From positions 467,501 through 531,500 of the forward strand of contig JAODUP010000487.1 of the NCBI GenBank assembly GCA_025642065.1: 64,000 nucleotides of DNA, read 5' to 3'. The stretch is from Paralvinella palmiformis. Taxonomy: Eukaryota > Annelida > Polychaeta > Terebellida > Alvinellidae. Both the position numbers and the translations under genes were made by a program. Below the pieces are notes generated by a model. That model was not told where the DNA came from. It saw only the letters and a list, made by a program, of their open reading frames with translations, and made no database searches. Numbering within the stretch: position 1 is the first letter of the stretch; every line of letters starts with the position of its first letter. This document shows positions 35,561-48,201 of this stretch, piece by piece.

Positions 35561-36147
35561 AGAGTATTAAGCCGGCATCCAGGCGTAACGACGAGGCCGA
35601 CGGGATCGATGTATGGAAACAGCATGGTACCACTTTTGTTTTGTTAAGTTTCCACTCCGGGAACATCTGGAGCCCATCCACAATATTTATTCAGCGGTTG
35701 ATGATAGATTATGGGGTCAAGGTGTTATAACTGTTGACCTCATAAACTGTCAGATAATAACTTACTCCTATTCGGAGACGGCTATTGTCCACGAATGTTG
35801 TTTGATTGGCAGGTTCCGCTTCATACAGCTGTCAATCAATGGTTCTCGCGGCTATTTGACAAAACTAGAAAAATCCCTTAAAATTCGTTTGTTTTGTTTT
35901 GAAAAAGTCCGGTTATGTCGACGTTGACGTGTTTATTAGCAAATGGCTGGCCGGCGGCTTATAAAAGTGTTGATATTTGTGGGCAGCCAAACCAGACACC
36001 ATCAGCTAGAAAGTTTATGTGTGGGAGGGTTTGGAAATGTCATGGCTCAGGGAATAAAGCCTCTTTTTATGTTGCGTAGCTAATTCATTTGAGCAGGCAA
36101 TCTGATATTAAAAAAGCAAATCGGTTTCTAGTGTTACCCATCAGTTG

Positions 36148-36219
<72 letters not shown>

Positions 36220-36313
36220 CATTTCACTGAAAGTTATATAATGATGTGACCTATATGTCCCTAGACCATTATGTAAATAATACAAGCTTATATAAAAACA
36301 CACCACTGTATCT

Positions 36314-36361
<48 letters not shown>

Positions 36362-37106
36362 TAATTATCTAGGGGCATAAAGTTTGTGCGTGTGTGTGTG
36401 TGTGAGAGAGAGTGAGAGAGCGAGCACTAGCTCAAAGAGGTTTGCTTTTCAGCTACAATATCTAGGTGATTCATTAGGGAACCGTTTACAGAACAGTGCC
36501 ATTTCCAGCCGAGACGTGCACCTACACATCCGTAGTTATGCAACGGTCTTACTACAATATTCACACCGGAAACATTAATTAATAATCGCATTTAATCCAG
36601 TTTCAGTCTTTACACTCAGCACGTATATGCCCGTAATGTCCATAACTCTCCAAATAAACAAAGGCTCCGACAAAAGTTAATCTCTCAATCCCGATAAAGA
36701 TATAAAGTGGATTATTTACACAGAAACTCTATAAGCTGTTTTCTCTGCTAGTTATCGGTATAGAGCTAATTGACTTAACCTGGCCGCTTTGTTGTATATT
36801 TTCTTGTTGTTCAAACAGATTAAAATATTCTACACGGTCCTACTTTATGCCATAAACATGACCTTATTGGCTGTTCCTAGTAATCAGTCAGTGTGTGTGT
36901 GTGTGCGTATGTGTGTGTGTGTGTGTGCGCGCGCGCCAGACCATTTCAAAGTAGGGCATAGTGCTAGGACATCATTACAGGTGTTCGATAAGAAGGAATA
37001 GTCAGTGTTTTTTTTTAGAAAGAGAGTGCATGGCCGATGTTTCTGTGTGAGTATCTTTGTGATAAGAAAATACATTTCGCTTGTGAAATGTTTGCCAGTT
37101 TCTAAT

Positions 37107-37160
<54 letters not shown>

Positions 37161-38322
37161 TAACAGCTATTACCAGAACTCGCCTACTACACACACACAC
37201 ACACACACACACGCCGAGGTTTACTTTAATACACTTCCCTACACGTCAGCCCAGTAACCCAGCCAGTATGTACTAAGCCACGTTAACACTCACCAGTCTC
37301 TTAGCTAACAAACAGAAAAATCTCTACTTATTTTTGACATAATTCAAGTAGAAGAAAAGCCCTTCAGTGACTGGGTATGTAATAGTAAATGATTTGTTGT
37401 CTACGCGCTGGCTATGTTTGCTATGTGTGTTCGTTCGTTCGTTGTGTGTTCTAACTTAAGCGTCCACTGTTTGCCGTTGTTAGGTTGAACTAGTTCTCCA
37501 GTAATACAGCATTATCGGTCACTGACGGACCCCGTTCGTCTACCTTTTGCGTCAAATGATGGACTATTATAATAATAGTATTAATACCTGTGGATAGTAT
37601 TAATATTTCTATCTCTACTGCGTCCTGATCTATCGGGATCTGGCGTTATCCTTTTGTTATTGACAGTAGAGCTTCGATTCTCTCTTCCTGAACGGATTTC
37701 GTTTAGTCTGATGTGAGAATAGGACCGTGATCAATGATAAATATTTATCTTATCTGTGCCATCGATTTATGTGGTCTACGCCCGATGCCGGCTTCAGATG
37801 CTAGGCGCTTCGGGGGGAAGCGCCACTTATAGAGCAGATCACTTACTGTCATAACGTTGCGGCGAGTGGCTTTTCCGTGTCATAACGTCATCGTCTCGTT
37901 CGGCTTAACATGGGTCAGGGATGTAGTGCCTGTCATTTTCTCATCCCGATGTCTTTTAAATCAGACTGGATTCAAGAGGATCTCAACGTATCCAGGTATA
38001 CCCTACACAGAACGTCTCTTATGATACAAACAACAGCGTCTTCTGTTCAGAATAGTTATCATGGATTGTTCTAATGGCCTGTTTCTCGTTTCTCATCAAC
38101 TTATATCTAAACAAGCTGGTTTAGCATAACGTTTACTATACGGTCTGTATAAAAGTGTATAATACGTTTTAAGCATTACGGCCATTTACTTGGGTAATAA
38201 TTACTTTCAAGTCACGTATGGTTCCTTTCACATATAAGTGAGTACTTGGCCGAGGTGAAAGACAAAGTATATTGGTGATTTGTTCCGTGTTGACTGTGAC
38301 CTTGTTCTTATTTCTCTATCTG

Positions 38323-38366
<44 letters not shown>

Positions 38367-38682
38367 GGGATAGAAATATCAAAGTATCTAATGTTGATGT
38401 GGATTATGTACTGTTCTTTATTAACATATAGCTTACTATAAATGTTATAGCTTACTATAAATGTTATAGCTATTGGCCTTCCCTGATATACTGGTAATCC
38501 TTAGTCATAGATGGTCTCCTGAGATAGGTTTATTATGATAATGCATGGATCATTATTTTGATGGATAACACGTTTAGTGATTTTTAAAACAGGTGGATGC
38601 GCGCACACGCGCGCGTGCGCACACACACATTTTGTATATATGTTAACATACTATTGAAACACATGCACGCGCTGTTAACTGC
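35560..38682. other. Intronic sequence with microsatellites
   Basis: Holds (CA)n at 36151-36218, (TA)n at 36317-36352, GT/GA at 36389-36420, GT/GC at 36893-36937, (TA)n at 37111-37157, (CA)n at 37190-37213 and 38325-38360, and a 21-bp duplication (TATAGCTTACTATAAATGT) at about 38428-38475. A 104-codon frame at 35613-35927 is unrecognised. Confidence 0.5.
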
Positions 38683-38988
38683 GAGGTGTGGTGTCAAATG
38701 GTACCTTTTCGTTTGATTCCGTATTTTGTGCGTAGCCTAAATCAACCGCTTTCCGGTGGGCGTGACCTTTTATTTTCACGTACGGAAAACGGATTGTCTG
38801 CGCGTTACAGGCTGATGAGTAGCCTAGACATATATAGGTCTATAAATGTGTAGATGTGTGAAGGTGTACGTTTTTGTGTACTTAAATTCAACTAAGTATT
38901 GCTTTAATTGTGTATAGATTAATGGACGTGTAGATTTTAACGGATGAATAGGCTTTGACGAGCCAGTGCCACCATATATATGTATCCT

Positions 38989-39025
<37 letters not shown>
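38683..39025 (+). repeat. Dispersed hairpin element, copy 1
   Basis: Homologous to 47840-48199 and, inverted, to 48196-48435. It begins with a hairpin (38746-38792): CCGCTTTCCG pairs with CGGAAAACGG with one mismatch, and GCGTGA/TCACG pairs further in. This is followed by CAGGCTGATGAGTAG (core at 38812-38819), a variable AT-rich body with AGATTAATG, GAGCCAGTGCCACC, then ATATGTATCCTAAAA and (CA)n at 38993-39025. No ORF. It looks like a short non-autonomous retroelement. Confidence 0.7.
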
Positions 39026-39026
<1 letters not shown>

Positions 39027-39227
39027 GGTTATTGATTATTGGTTTATTATTTATCTACATTTAGCATGTGATGGCTAGCTACGCTAGTAGTGTTATTCAT
39101 TCAGATGAAGGGTCATGGGCTCATCTACCGGACAATGTATCGCTGATTACCTTAATGTCAAACGTTAACGAAGCCCGAAAAACGCCCTCTGGGGTTTTGA
39201 GGGAGTATAATCGTGTATAGCTCAGTA

Positions 39228-39790
39228 GGTTATATAATGTGCCAAATATTACAACACTCAGTCAATTATTAGTCAACATTGTTTTCAACAGAGTATATAT
39301 ATATATATATATATATATTTACACACATTACTCGATTTTTGAGGATATTGGCGCTATAGAAGTTTGTTATATATATATATATATATATATATATCATTAA
39401 AACATAAACTTGTGATGAAAACACAGTTTGTGGATAAAATTAGCCATATTATTAGCAGTGAGACAGGATATGTTTTAAAAGAAAAACATCACCGAATAAA
39501 TATCAGCATTTATGTTACCGTTAACACCGGCAAGTGATATTATGTAGTCACTGGTTACATGGGCAACTGATATCACACAGTCACTGGTGATACGGGCAAG
39601 TGATATTATACAGTCACTGGTAACATGGATAAGTGATATTATGTAGTCACTGGTTACATGGGCAAGTGATATCACACAGTCACTGGTGATACGGGCAAGT
39701 AGTTATATAATGTGACCTAATATATTACAGCACGTGACGTCAATTGTTATATGTCACTTGTTTTCAAATGATGTTATATATATGTAAATA
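39228..39790. repeat. Diverged flank of the 33-bp satellite with a duplicated segment
   Basis: The segment GTTATATAATGTG...CAATTATTAGTCAACATTGTTTTCAA at 39228-39290 recurs in diverged form at 39701-39765. Both are followed by TA-rich runs. (TA)n also occurs at 39370-39394. Confidence 0.6.
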
Positions 39791-40386
39791 TATATATATA
39801 TCATTTAACATCACAAGTGATGTTATACAGTTGGGATACGGCAAGTATAGTTATAGTCACTTGTTAACATGACAATGATATATATAGTCACTGGTGATAC
39901 CGGCAAGTGATATTATACTGTCACTGTGAAACATGAAAGTGATGATATACAGTCACTGGTGAAACCGGCAAGTGATGTTATACTGTCACTTGTAACATCG
40001 ACAAGTGATGTTATATAGTCACTGGTGAAACCGGCAAGTGATGTTATACTGTCACTTGTAACATCGACAAGTGATGTTATACAGTCACTGGTGAAACCGG
40101 CAAGTGATGTTATACTGTCACTTGTAACATCGACAAGTGATGTTATATAGTCACTTGTAACATCGACAAGTGATGTTATACTGTCACTTGTAACATCGAC
40201 AAGTGATGTTATACTAGTCACTGGTGAAACCGGCAAGTGATGTTATACTGTCACTTGTAACATCGACAAGTGATGTTATACTGTCACTTGTAACATCGAT
40301 AAGTGATGTTATACAGTCACTTGTAACATCGACAAGTGATGTTATACAGTCACTGGTGAAACCGGCAAGTGATGATGTTATACAGT
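39520..40386. repeat. 33-bp minisatellite with palindromic unit
   Basis: The array is built of about 33-bp units. The commonest unit starts AAGTGATGTTATACTGTCAC and continues TTGTAACATCGAC; a second form ends TGGTGAAACCGGC. The two alternate irregularly, giving a 66-bp higher-order period in parts. Each unit holds an inverted pair, AAGTGA and TCACTT, around TGTTATAC, so single strands can fold. The 5' part (39520-39715) is more diverged. Minus-strand translation gives an 11-residue repeat (TSLVDVTSDSI), a consequence of 33 being divisible by 3. The array sits in the intron, ending about 270 bp before the LIM micro-exon. Confidence 0.95.
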
Positions 40387-40505
40387 GTTTTTAAAATTAG
40401 TTTATTGTGACTTCGTTTTATATAATCTACAAGATTCAGAATACGTTTGTTACCAGGTGTACAAATGTTATTAGTATTAGCTCTATTAACAAATACGCCT
40501 GGTTT

Positions 40506-40608
<103 letters not shown>

Positions 40609-40655
40609 ACAAATCTATCTTTGTTTTAAATAACATTTATAATTATTTTTTCCAG

Positions 40656-40688
40656 GTGTGATGTCCCACTAACCTTGAAGAGTTATCG
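40656..40688 (+). CDS. LIM-domain micro-exon (33 nt)
   Basis: A 33-nt exon between a strong acceptor (ATTTTTTCCAG, ending at 40655) and a strong donor (CG|GTGAGT, GT at 40689). It enters in phase 2 and completes the Lys codon left open at 27744. It reads CDVPLTLKSY plus two bases of an Arg codon. Together with the previous exon this gives FKCAKCDVPLTLKSYR, so the CX2C pair of the second LIM finger is intact across the junction. The L-x-L-x-x-Y that follows is typical of LASP/EPLIN-like LIM domains. The remaining ligands must be in a later exon with a phase-2 acceptor, outside the recognised part of this window. The intron in front is about 12.9 kb. Confidence 0.8.
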
Positions 40689-41477
40689 GTGAGTGAAAAA
40701 CTATTTTGCTAAATATCTATTTTATTATATGACCTGTCATGGATATGTGAACAATTTATACCGTCATGTGGCAGCTGTATTTGATGAAATCGGTGAAAAA
40801 CAATCTTTCTCCCTAACTTTCATAGTATGTGTGCGTATATGTGCGCGCGCGCGCGCGTGTGTTTTATTGACATTCTTTAGAGTAAAATTCCATGTAAAAG
40901 GTTAAATTATATGTCGGAGTTTAGTTTTTGACATTTTTGGAAGTTTATAAAATGATTTTTGTCCTAGGTTCGATGAACGTTTAATTTAATTAAGAAAACA
41001 TATCATTTCTTTGTTTTACTTAATTAGCGTGCGTGTTTGCGTGCGTATGTGCGTGCGTATGTGTGCGTGCGTATGTTTGAGTGCTCGCATGTTCCTTCGT
41101 ATGCAAACTAATTCAGTTGTTTAACCTCATCCTGCCAATTTGTCAATATATTGACTCGGTGCCAGTTGTTTACAACATGACAGAGTCAGATAGAGTGACT
41201 ACATATAAAACAATGGACAGCAACTCCATCACAACAAATAAACATACTGTTTTAATGTCATCGTGTCCTATGGTGAGTGAGGACGTAGGACGTTTGCTCT
41301 GTAATAACCTTATCAATGTAGCATAATCGATATTTATTGATGCTGTAGCGAGCTGTACCTCGCCAGTTTGTGACACGTAACAGCCGAACGCAAGTGCTTC
41401 TCGCTGTTATAATCTATTCCCCTTCCAATTGTGTCAAGTCGTGTGTGGCGGTGGCGGTGGTGGTGCTGGTTCCCTTG

Positions 41478-41680
41478 ATTGGCGCGCTTCGCTCTAGACG
41501 TCCAGGCCACGGGGTCGAGTCACAGGATTGCCTGTACCTGTGGGATGTTTTCATCCCACGGATAGCGAATTAGGCCTGAAAATCTCGGCCTCCTTACGGT
41601 TCAGCACTCCGGGGATAGGTGCCGGGTGCGATAAATGCCGATGGTAAACAAACCACTTACTTATGGCATCTATGTAAGGC
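41478..41680 (+). repeat. Probable tRNA-like SINE fragment
   Basis: GGGGTCGAGTCACAGG resembles a box B. It is followed by ACCTGTGGGATGTTTTCATCCCAC, in which GTGGGATG and CATCCCAC form a perfect 8-bp stem with a TTTT loop. A similar TGTGGGATGTTTGCAATCC occurs at 19.63 kb, which supports a shared repeat family. Confidence 0.45.
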
Positions 41681-41838
41681 TAGAGGTGAGAGGCTAAACA
41701 GGACTAAACCTCACTCAGTTATCACTCTGACTGGGAATATATTTAAACCATGTAGCCGGCCTATATCAGTATAATTGTTGTTTGTATGTGAATTTCTGTA
41801 GCCAGTTTAATGGTTTTATTTGCTGTTATTTTCTGGAT

Positions 41839-41904
<66 letters not shown>

Positions 41905-43269
41905 TTATATTATTATGAGCTATACGTGCTATGTTTTGCCCCGGTCTTTCAAGGTTTATGATTTATTTATATACAAACGAATAGCCGACGCAAGCCGAGA
42001 TAGCTGCTTTAACACACACTGGCCACGTAGCAGGGTATTAGGGCTATATGCTGGGTCAGCGGATGTAAATACTACACATAGTTGGCTATATATGACCGTT
42101 ATATGGTGCCCTGCTTCGCCTAAATTTGCACCTAAAGTCCTCTCCTTAAAGCACCCCCCTCACTCCCAGCCAGCTCCACTCGCAGAGTTCGCTGTCACTA
42201 GTACTGACCCTTCCTGGTAATTGGTCATCTACGAGCGTACCATTCCCGGCACCAGGACAACCTAAATAGGGTCTTTACCATACTGGAACATCATAGAAAT
42301 GACTCTATTTCCTGGAAAATTGCTCCATGATAACAGTGCGAGTACGACCAACTAATGGTACGGGGTGAGGGATGTGGGTCGGGGTGTGTGGTGGGGGTTG
42401 AAATACGCCACATCTTCTCTACCACCACCACCACCACCATTAGCAGCAACAACTATAAATATCTCATCCTCTGAGAGTACATCGTATTTATTTTTTTAAA
42501 GTCGCCCCATAATGAGATTGCCGACAAAGACGATCTCTGTCCGTTTCTATGGTGAAGCCGTTCTCAGAATACTCTGTTCGTTATCGAGATGAGGCCGCCT
42601 TAAATCACGTGCTTAGTAGCTCCGGTGGTCTGAGATTATGAGCCGGACTCCACGGCGAGGCGTCTCAGATGAGAGACGTTTGGATGGTATTGTGATGGAA
42701 GTAATTATTCTAGTCATAACCGGTGGGGATGGAGCGGTGGGGGTGGGGAGCCGTGTGTGGGAGGCGGTGTGTGGGAGTGTTATGCCCCCATCATAAAAAC
42801 ACCCCCTTCCCATCACAGTCGGGTGACAAGAAAAATGATCGGAATGAGGCGGACAAGTAAACTTAACGGTGTTCTGTTGTTACGGAGATTAACTACGACG
42901 GGATCCGGAACGAGGGGAATCTTCCCCAGTCACGTGCTTGATGGCCGATGCTTTATTGGTTAGTTACACGATTTCGTATTGTCCTTCCGTTAATGCCAGC
43001 TTACAGTTAGAGATAAATGTTTGTTTTAGACGTGCTATGCTAGACGACATCGTGTCTAATAGACGAACTCTCTCCGTATCCAGAGAGAGATTGATGTGGC
43101 TGATTTATGATGGCAAGTTGCAATGCAAGACTCACTCACTTCTGGGTGGTAATACGTTTCCCTTTATCTTCCCCTTCCTTCCTACTTGTCCCACCGACCA
43201 CCGAGGTTGGTGTTCGGAAGTGCCTAATTGGATAGGAAGATGCTAAAGGAGATGTTGAGATGGAGTAAG

Positions 43270-43424
<155 letters not shown>

Positions 43425-43920
43425 GAGTGTGTGTGTGAGACTGTTCTGATTTAGTTATATAATCCATTTCTTATCTGGATCGTTCAAACTTTGACATTCT
43501 CTTACCGAATAAATCCTTCATCAGCGATTTGCCAACATCCACAGACTTCTCAATCTCCGGTTATTTACTCTGCTGACATTCAGGATTTTTTTGAACTCTA
43601 GCTTCTGCTTATATTTCCCGCCTCAATGCTACTATGAGGAGATTATGTACTATCTTCTACTCGGTGGGTGGTTGGGTGGATGCTTCGCGATGACACCGAT
43701 TATCTCAATACAGAGAAGACTGATGGGTATTTGTCATTGGGACTATTTTATGCTATTTGATCCGGATTTCTCTACCGAGGACGACGTCGGCGGAATGACA
43801 AATGGTTGAACAAGGTTGGGTTTTTTAAATCCAAGATTATCCTCGATGGATATTGTTTTGTTGTCGGAGGAAGTCTGCTGTAACGCCGCGGTGCACAAAG
43901 GAGTCACTTGGAGGAGTGAG

Positions 43921-43921
43921 T

Positions 43922-43958
<37 letters not shown>
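43921..43958. repeat. (GT)n microsatellite
   Basis: About 36 bp of GT. Confidence 0.9.
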
Positions 43959-43960
<2 letters not shown>

Positions 43961-44192
43961 AATGGGGGGTCTAGGACAGCGGATGAGTAGGATAAAAGGA
44001 CTGGTATTTAGATGTAGGAAACTTACACGAATGGTTAAAGTTGAATAGCTCGTAAACGATTAGATAAAAATGACGATCAGATGGTGAAGTGGATGGTACA
44101 GTGCAGGTTACCTGTGTTTGTGGCTGGTTTCCTTAGGGCGTCACCGCACGGGTATATATTGTAGGCGTGCTAGAGGCTGAACATGAACAAAC

Positions 44193-44381
44193 CACTCACT
44201 CACTCACTCACTCACTCACTCACTCACTCACTCACTCACTCACTCACTCACTCACTCACTCACTCACTCACTCACTCACTCACTCACTCACTCACTCACT
44301 CACTCACTCACTCACTCACTCACTCACTCACTCACTCACTCACTCACTCACTCACTCACTCACTCACTCACTCACTCACTC
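44193..44381. repeat. (CACT)47 array
   Basis: About 188 bp of perfect tetranucleotide repeat without a single interruption, which implies recent expansion or active slippage. Confidence 0.98.
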
Positions 44382-44947
44382 GGTCTATCGAGATTGTGGT
44401 GCTCTATTCATGACGAACTTCTCTGTTGTGATGAGGATATTACGTTGAGGTGTTGTGTTTTTATGGTGGTATTGTGTTGAGGCGCGGGTCGTGTTTTGCT
44501 GACGACGCTGAGTCGATGGTGGGCTTGGGCTGAGGTGGTAATGTTTTTTTTATATTGAGTTTGTTCGCAGAAAGCCAGCTTATCAGCTACACGTCCACAG
44601 ACATCCTAACCCAGAAAGGTTTCTGATCAATTCTACGTACTGTGTCTTGTAATAAGCGACGTCTTCAAAATGATCAGATGAACACTTTCCTGTCAGTGAA
44701 CCTTTAAATCGGAGTTTTATCTCGTCATCTCTCTTAGGACAACATATTTTAAACAAATGAGATGGATGAAGCCCTCGGGATGGTCCTTTTGTTTGTTTCC
44801 CCCTTTTATGTAAAGGTACAGGCCACGTGACAGACAGTAATATTTTGGTGACAGGAAGATGGTATTGATTACTTATTACCCCGCCCCAAACTGCCATTTG
44901 TATTTTTTTAAGAAGATAAACACTGCGAATTTCAGCTTAGGTTGAGC

Positions 44948-44982
<35 letters not shown>

Positions 44983-45184
44983 GTACCTTTAATAAAGAAC
45001 TACCCGTTGTATGAGTCACGAAAAGTCCCCCCTTCATTGATATTACACAAAAACCCAATTTAGATCTATAGATTTAAAACAATTTCAGGTTTTAGAGTTT
45101 TGTGTATTAAATTGATTGGTTTGATTTATCTAAAAAAAGACATCCGGTGTTAAGTTACAGCGTACAGTTATATATTTAATGAGG

Positions 45185-45219
45185 CTTCGTATAACGGCGA
45201 AGTCCTCATTCGTGAGGAC
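45185..45219. other. Two adjacent stem-loops
   Basis: CTTCG at 45185 pairs with CGAAG ending at 45202. Directly after, GTCCTCA, loop TTCG, TGAGGAC forms a perfect 7-bp hairpin with a UUCG-type tetraloop (45202-45219). It could be a structured RNA piece or chance. Confidence 0.6.
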
Positions 45220-45854
45220 CGAGCTGAAGCGATTACGAATTCGGCAAGTAAAGAGCCCGGAGGAAATAGTATTCTTGTAGGTGATGGTGAATCATCTTTA
45301 TCTGTCGGTGATAGAGGTAAGGCCATTGTTTGTGTTACTCGTGGTAAGCGGAACTCGTCCCATTTCTGCTAACAGCACGCAGACATTAGTAGCGGGTGGA
45401 TGTGGATAGTTTTCTTGTCGTGAGGAATGACTGTTATTTCGGCGGATTCAGCTATATTTATGCCAAAGAAAATCAGAAGGTAACCATGACGACAGCATCT
45501 AATTTTATAGAGAACGGATACTCTGTGGAATTTTATTATTAATATTAACAACAATTAATCTACACCAGTCACCTCCAAATGACCGTGAATTCGTTGACTT
45601 CCGATTGATTGGGGGAATGTTTATATTTTCCGTTAGATAATGCTTATTGATGATGATAATATGATCATCTAGATATGACTGTAGATAAGGATCACTTCGT
45701 TATAAGCCGATTAGATTTATTGATAGAGACGTTTGTCATATTATGTAATCGATGAGTTGGTGGCGGATATCTGTAATATATTAATGGTGTTTATTATTAC
45801 TAGTCACCGTGACTAAATGTTAGTCAGACAACCTGATCTCTTTCTCTCTCTCCG

Positions 45855-45975
45855 TGTTCAAATCTCGGCGTGGCTATATCTGAAGGGTGTTTCATCTTTG
45901 ACTTCGCCTCATTACCTTTGGAGGTCGCTCGGCCCATGGGCATAAAGTGGCCATAAAACATCATTCATAATAATC

Positions 45976-45985
<10 letters not shown>
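45855..45985 (+). repeat. tRNA-derived SINE, family A, copy 4 (5' truncated)
   Basis: Begins at the box B region (GTTCAAATCTCGGCG) and continues with the family body (GAAGGGTGTTTCATCTTTG, GTCGCTCGGCCCAT, AAGTGGCCATAAAACATC) and an ATCATCATC tail. The first 60-70 bp of the head are missing. Confidence 0.85.
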
Positions 45986-46070
<85 letters not shown>

Positions 46071-46071
46071 T
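45979..46071. repeat. (CT)n(AT)n(GT)n compound microsatellite
   Basis: Three dinucleotide runs in succession, directly abutting the SINE tail. Confidence 0.95.
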
Positions 46072-46626
46072 TTTTGTGCGTGCGTGTGATTGATCTGTAG
46101 CTTCCATTCCTAATTGAACCTCAATTAACATCTACTTTCGACAATGTACCTCATCTTATCAAGGCTTAGGGCCGTCTATTCGACATAACTCCCTCAAACA
46201 ACTTCCCAATAACCATACCTGTTAGTTTTGGGACATTGTTTGCTCAGCGTTCAGTCCAGGCACCAAGCCCCAGTTGCGAGTTAACAGATATCTGAGTGAT
46301 GTCTGAGCAGATGTTTGCTCATCACAGTCAGCCTTATCTTTACCCCGGACAGATGTCCACTTATCTGGTGCTAAGATGTCCAGATATCAAGCAGCCCATA
46401 TCCTGAAGGTATCCACGTTAACGCCGTATTGGCTGGTGACACTGTGTTTCTGAAGTCTGTTCTTGATCCCTGACCTTGGTCATATTGATCTCTCGAGACC
46501 TTAGGCGACCAAAAGAACCAGAAGTCACTCCAGAGATTACGCGGCCTCCTTCTGGAGCCATTCTGGTGGGATTTATTGATCAGATCGAAGATGGCGAAAC
46601 GCTCTGTCTCACTGTAGTAATTAGAA

Positions 46627-46629
<3 letters not shown>

Positions 46630-46711
<82 letters not shown>

Positions 46712-46734
46712 CACACACACACACACACACACAC
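46630..46734. repeat. (CA)n microsatellite
   Basis: About 105 bp of CA with one slip, followed by a short (GTTT)n run at 46745-46772. Confidence 0.97.
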
Positions 46735-47015
46735 GTACGTCGTGTGTTTGTTTGTTTGTTTGTCTGTTTGTTCACAACAAATCTGTCTTAAAAGGCGATG
46801 CGTATGACAGTGAGTGGACCTATGATTGGGACTTTGAGGCTTACTCATTAGAATTCGTGTATTTGTAATTATTATTCTAAACCCTTAGTTATATGGGTCG
46901 AAAGCCCAAGTAGCTCTCCACAGGAACAAGCTCTGAAGTCATATATATATGAGCGCGCGTGCGCGGGCAAATCACCACAACATTGTTTTAGTAGTGATCA
47001 GAACATTCTTTCTCT

Positions 47016-47058
<43 letters not shown>

Positions 47059-47839
47059 TGCACGCCTTAATCCTTACAACCACACCCAATCATCAACCTG
47101 CCCACTCCATTCAACCACATGGTCTTCAACACACGGATAAAATAAATAATATATGTCATTATTTGAGAGTGGCTCGAATATAATTATGCGTCCCATGAAG
47201 CATGTCTGAAAGTGGGAGGAGCTGTTGGTGTGGTTTTATACTGTTTGCTTAACTGGTCATCATTAGGTAGTTCCTGTTTACGGGTTTAAATTCCGACACA
47301 TGCCGAAAAACGCCCACCCCGAGAGAGACAGGAAGTCACGTGGTCTGTGTGTTTATTCGCCGGCGTCCGGCTGGTCGTGACGTCACGCGAGCTGTTATTA
47401 GTTTGCAACGCGTGACATTTTTTCTCCTCAAACGGTTTCTTTTTGAAAACGATGAATCCTGCACGGTGTCTTAGTATCCGAGTTGGATGATGGCAAATTC
47501 TGGGACTGTTCGATATCTAGAAGTATAAACAGGTTGTGCGCGGATTGACACACCAGATGGCGTAATGTCTTGATTGCTATCGGGAATTAACGTCATTTGC
47601 CTGCCCATCGATGTTTATGTTGATTATTAAATTTCACGACTCGATTGATTTTTTAAATGTTGGCGACTTGCAACATGTTGTGTGTCAAAACGGAAATGAG
47701 GTATACCTCATTATGTGTCAGTGTGTAATATGGTTAAATATAGAATCATAAAGGGCTGTATAGGAAATATTAGCTCTCTGTCTCTGCTCTCTCTCTCTCT
47801 CTCTCTCTCCCCCCCTCTCTCTCAATATAAGATTACACG

Positions 47840-48126
47840 CACACTTACTTTTTGTACGGAGCCTGCATGTAGCCGCTTTCCTGTGGGCGTGACATATTTG
47901 TTGCGTACGAAAAGCGAATTAGCTGGTTCCCACAGGCTGATGAGTAGACCAGACACATGCTTATGTATACGCATACATCTATCAATATGTGGAGGTATGG
48001 AACGTTTAATTTTTAGATTAATGTATGTATAGTTGTATTTAGATCTATGGAGGTATGTCTCAAAGGATGTTTAGACATGTTGATGCTCTGTACCTGTTGC
48101 CTCTCTATATGTATCATAAAACAAAC

Positions 48127-48127
<1 letters not shown>
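47840..48127 (+). repeat. Dispersed hairpin element, copy 2
   Basis: Shares with copy 1 the leading hairpin (CGCTTTCC at 47874-47881 pairs with GAAAAGCG at 47909-47916), GTGGGCGTGAC, CACAGGCTGATGAGTAG (core 47937-47944), TAGATTAATG and the terminal ATATGTATCATAAAA before (CA)n. The stem differs from copy 1 on both arms yet still pairs. Confidence 0.7.

Positions 48128-48199
<72 letters not shown>
48128..48199. repeat. (CA)n microsatellite at the centre of an inverted repeat
   Basis: About 72 bp of CA between copy 2 and the inverted copy 3 of the dispersed hairpin element. Confidence 0.97.

Positions 48200-48201
<2 letters not shown>

Larger units (their letters stand above)
44385..47839. other. 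Non-coding, microsatellite-rich
   Basis: Apart from entries listed separately, holds (AAT)n at 44948-44981, adjacent hairpins at 45185-45219, (TA)n at 47017-47054 and CT runs at 47783-47823. No gene recognised. Confidence 0.45.

Noticed and set aside
39913..40236. Minus-strand protein of 11-residue repeats (TSLVDVTSDSI)
   Set aside because: The 33-bp satellite unit is a multiple of three, so it stays open by arithmetic. The flanks show no splice sites or start region, and unit variants are not codon-biased.
39480..40390. CRISPR-like array
   Set aside because: The units are contiguous with no unique spacers, and the setting is eukaryotic, so it is a minisatellite.
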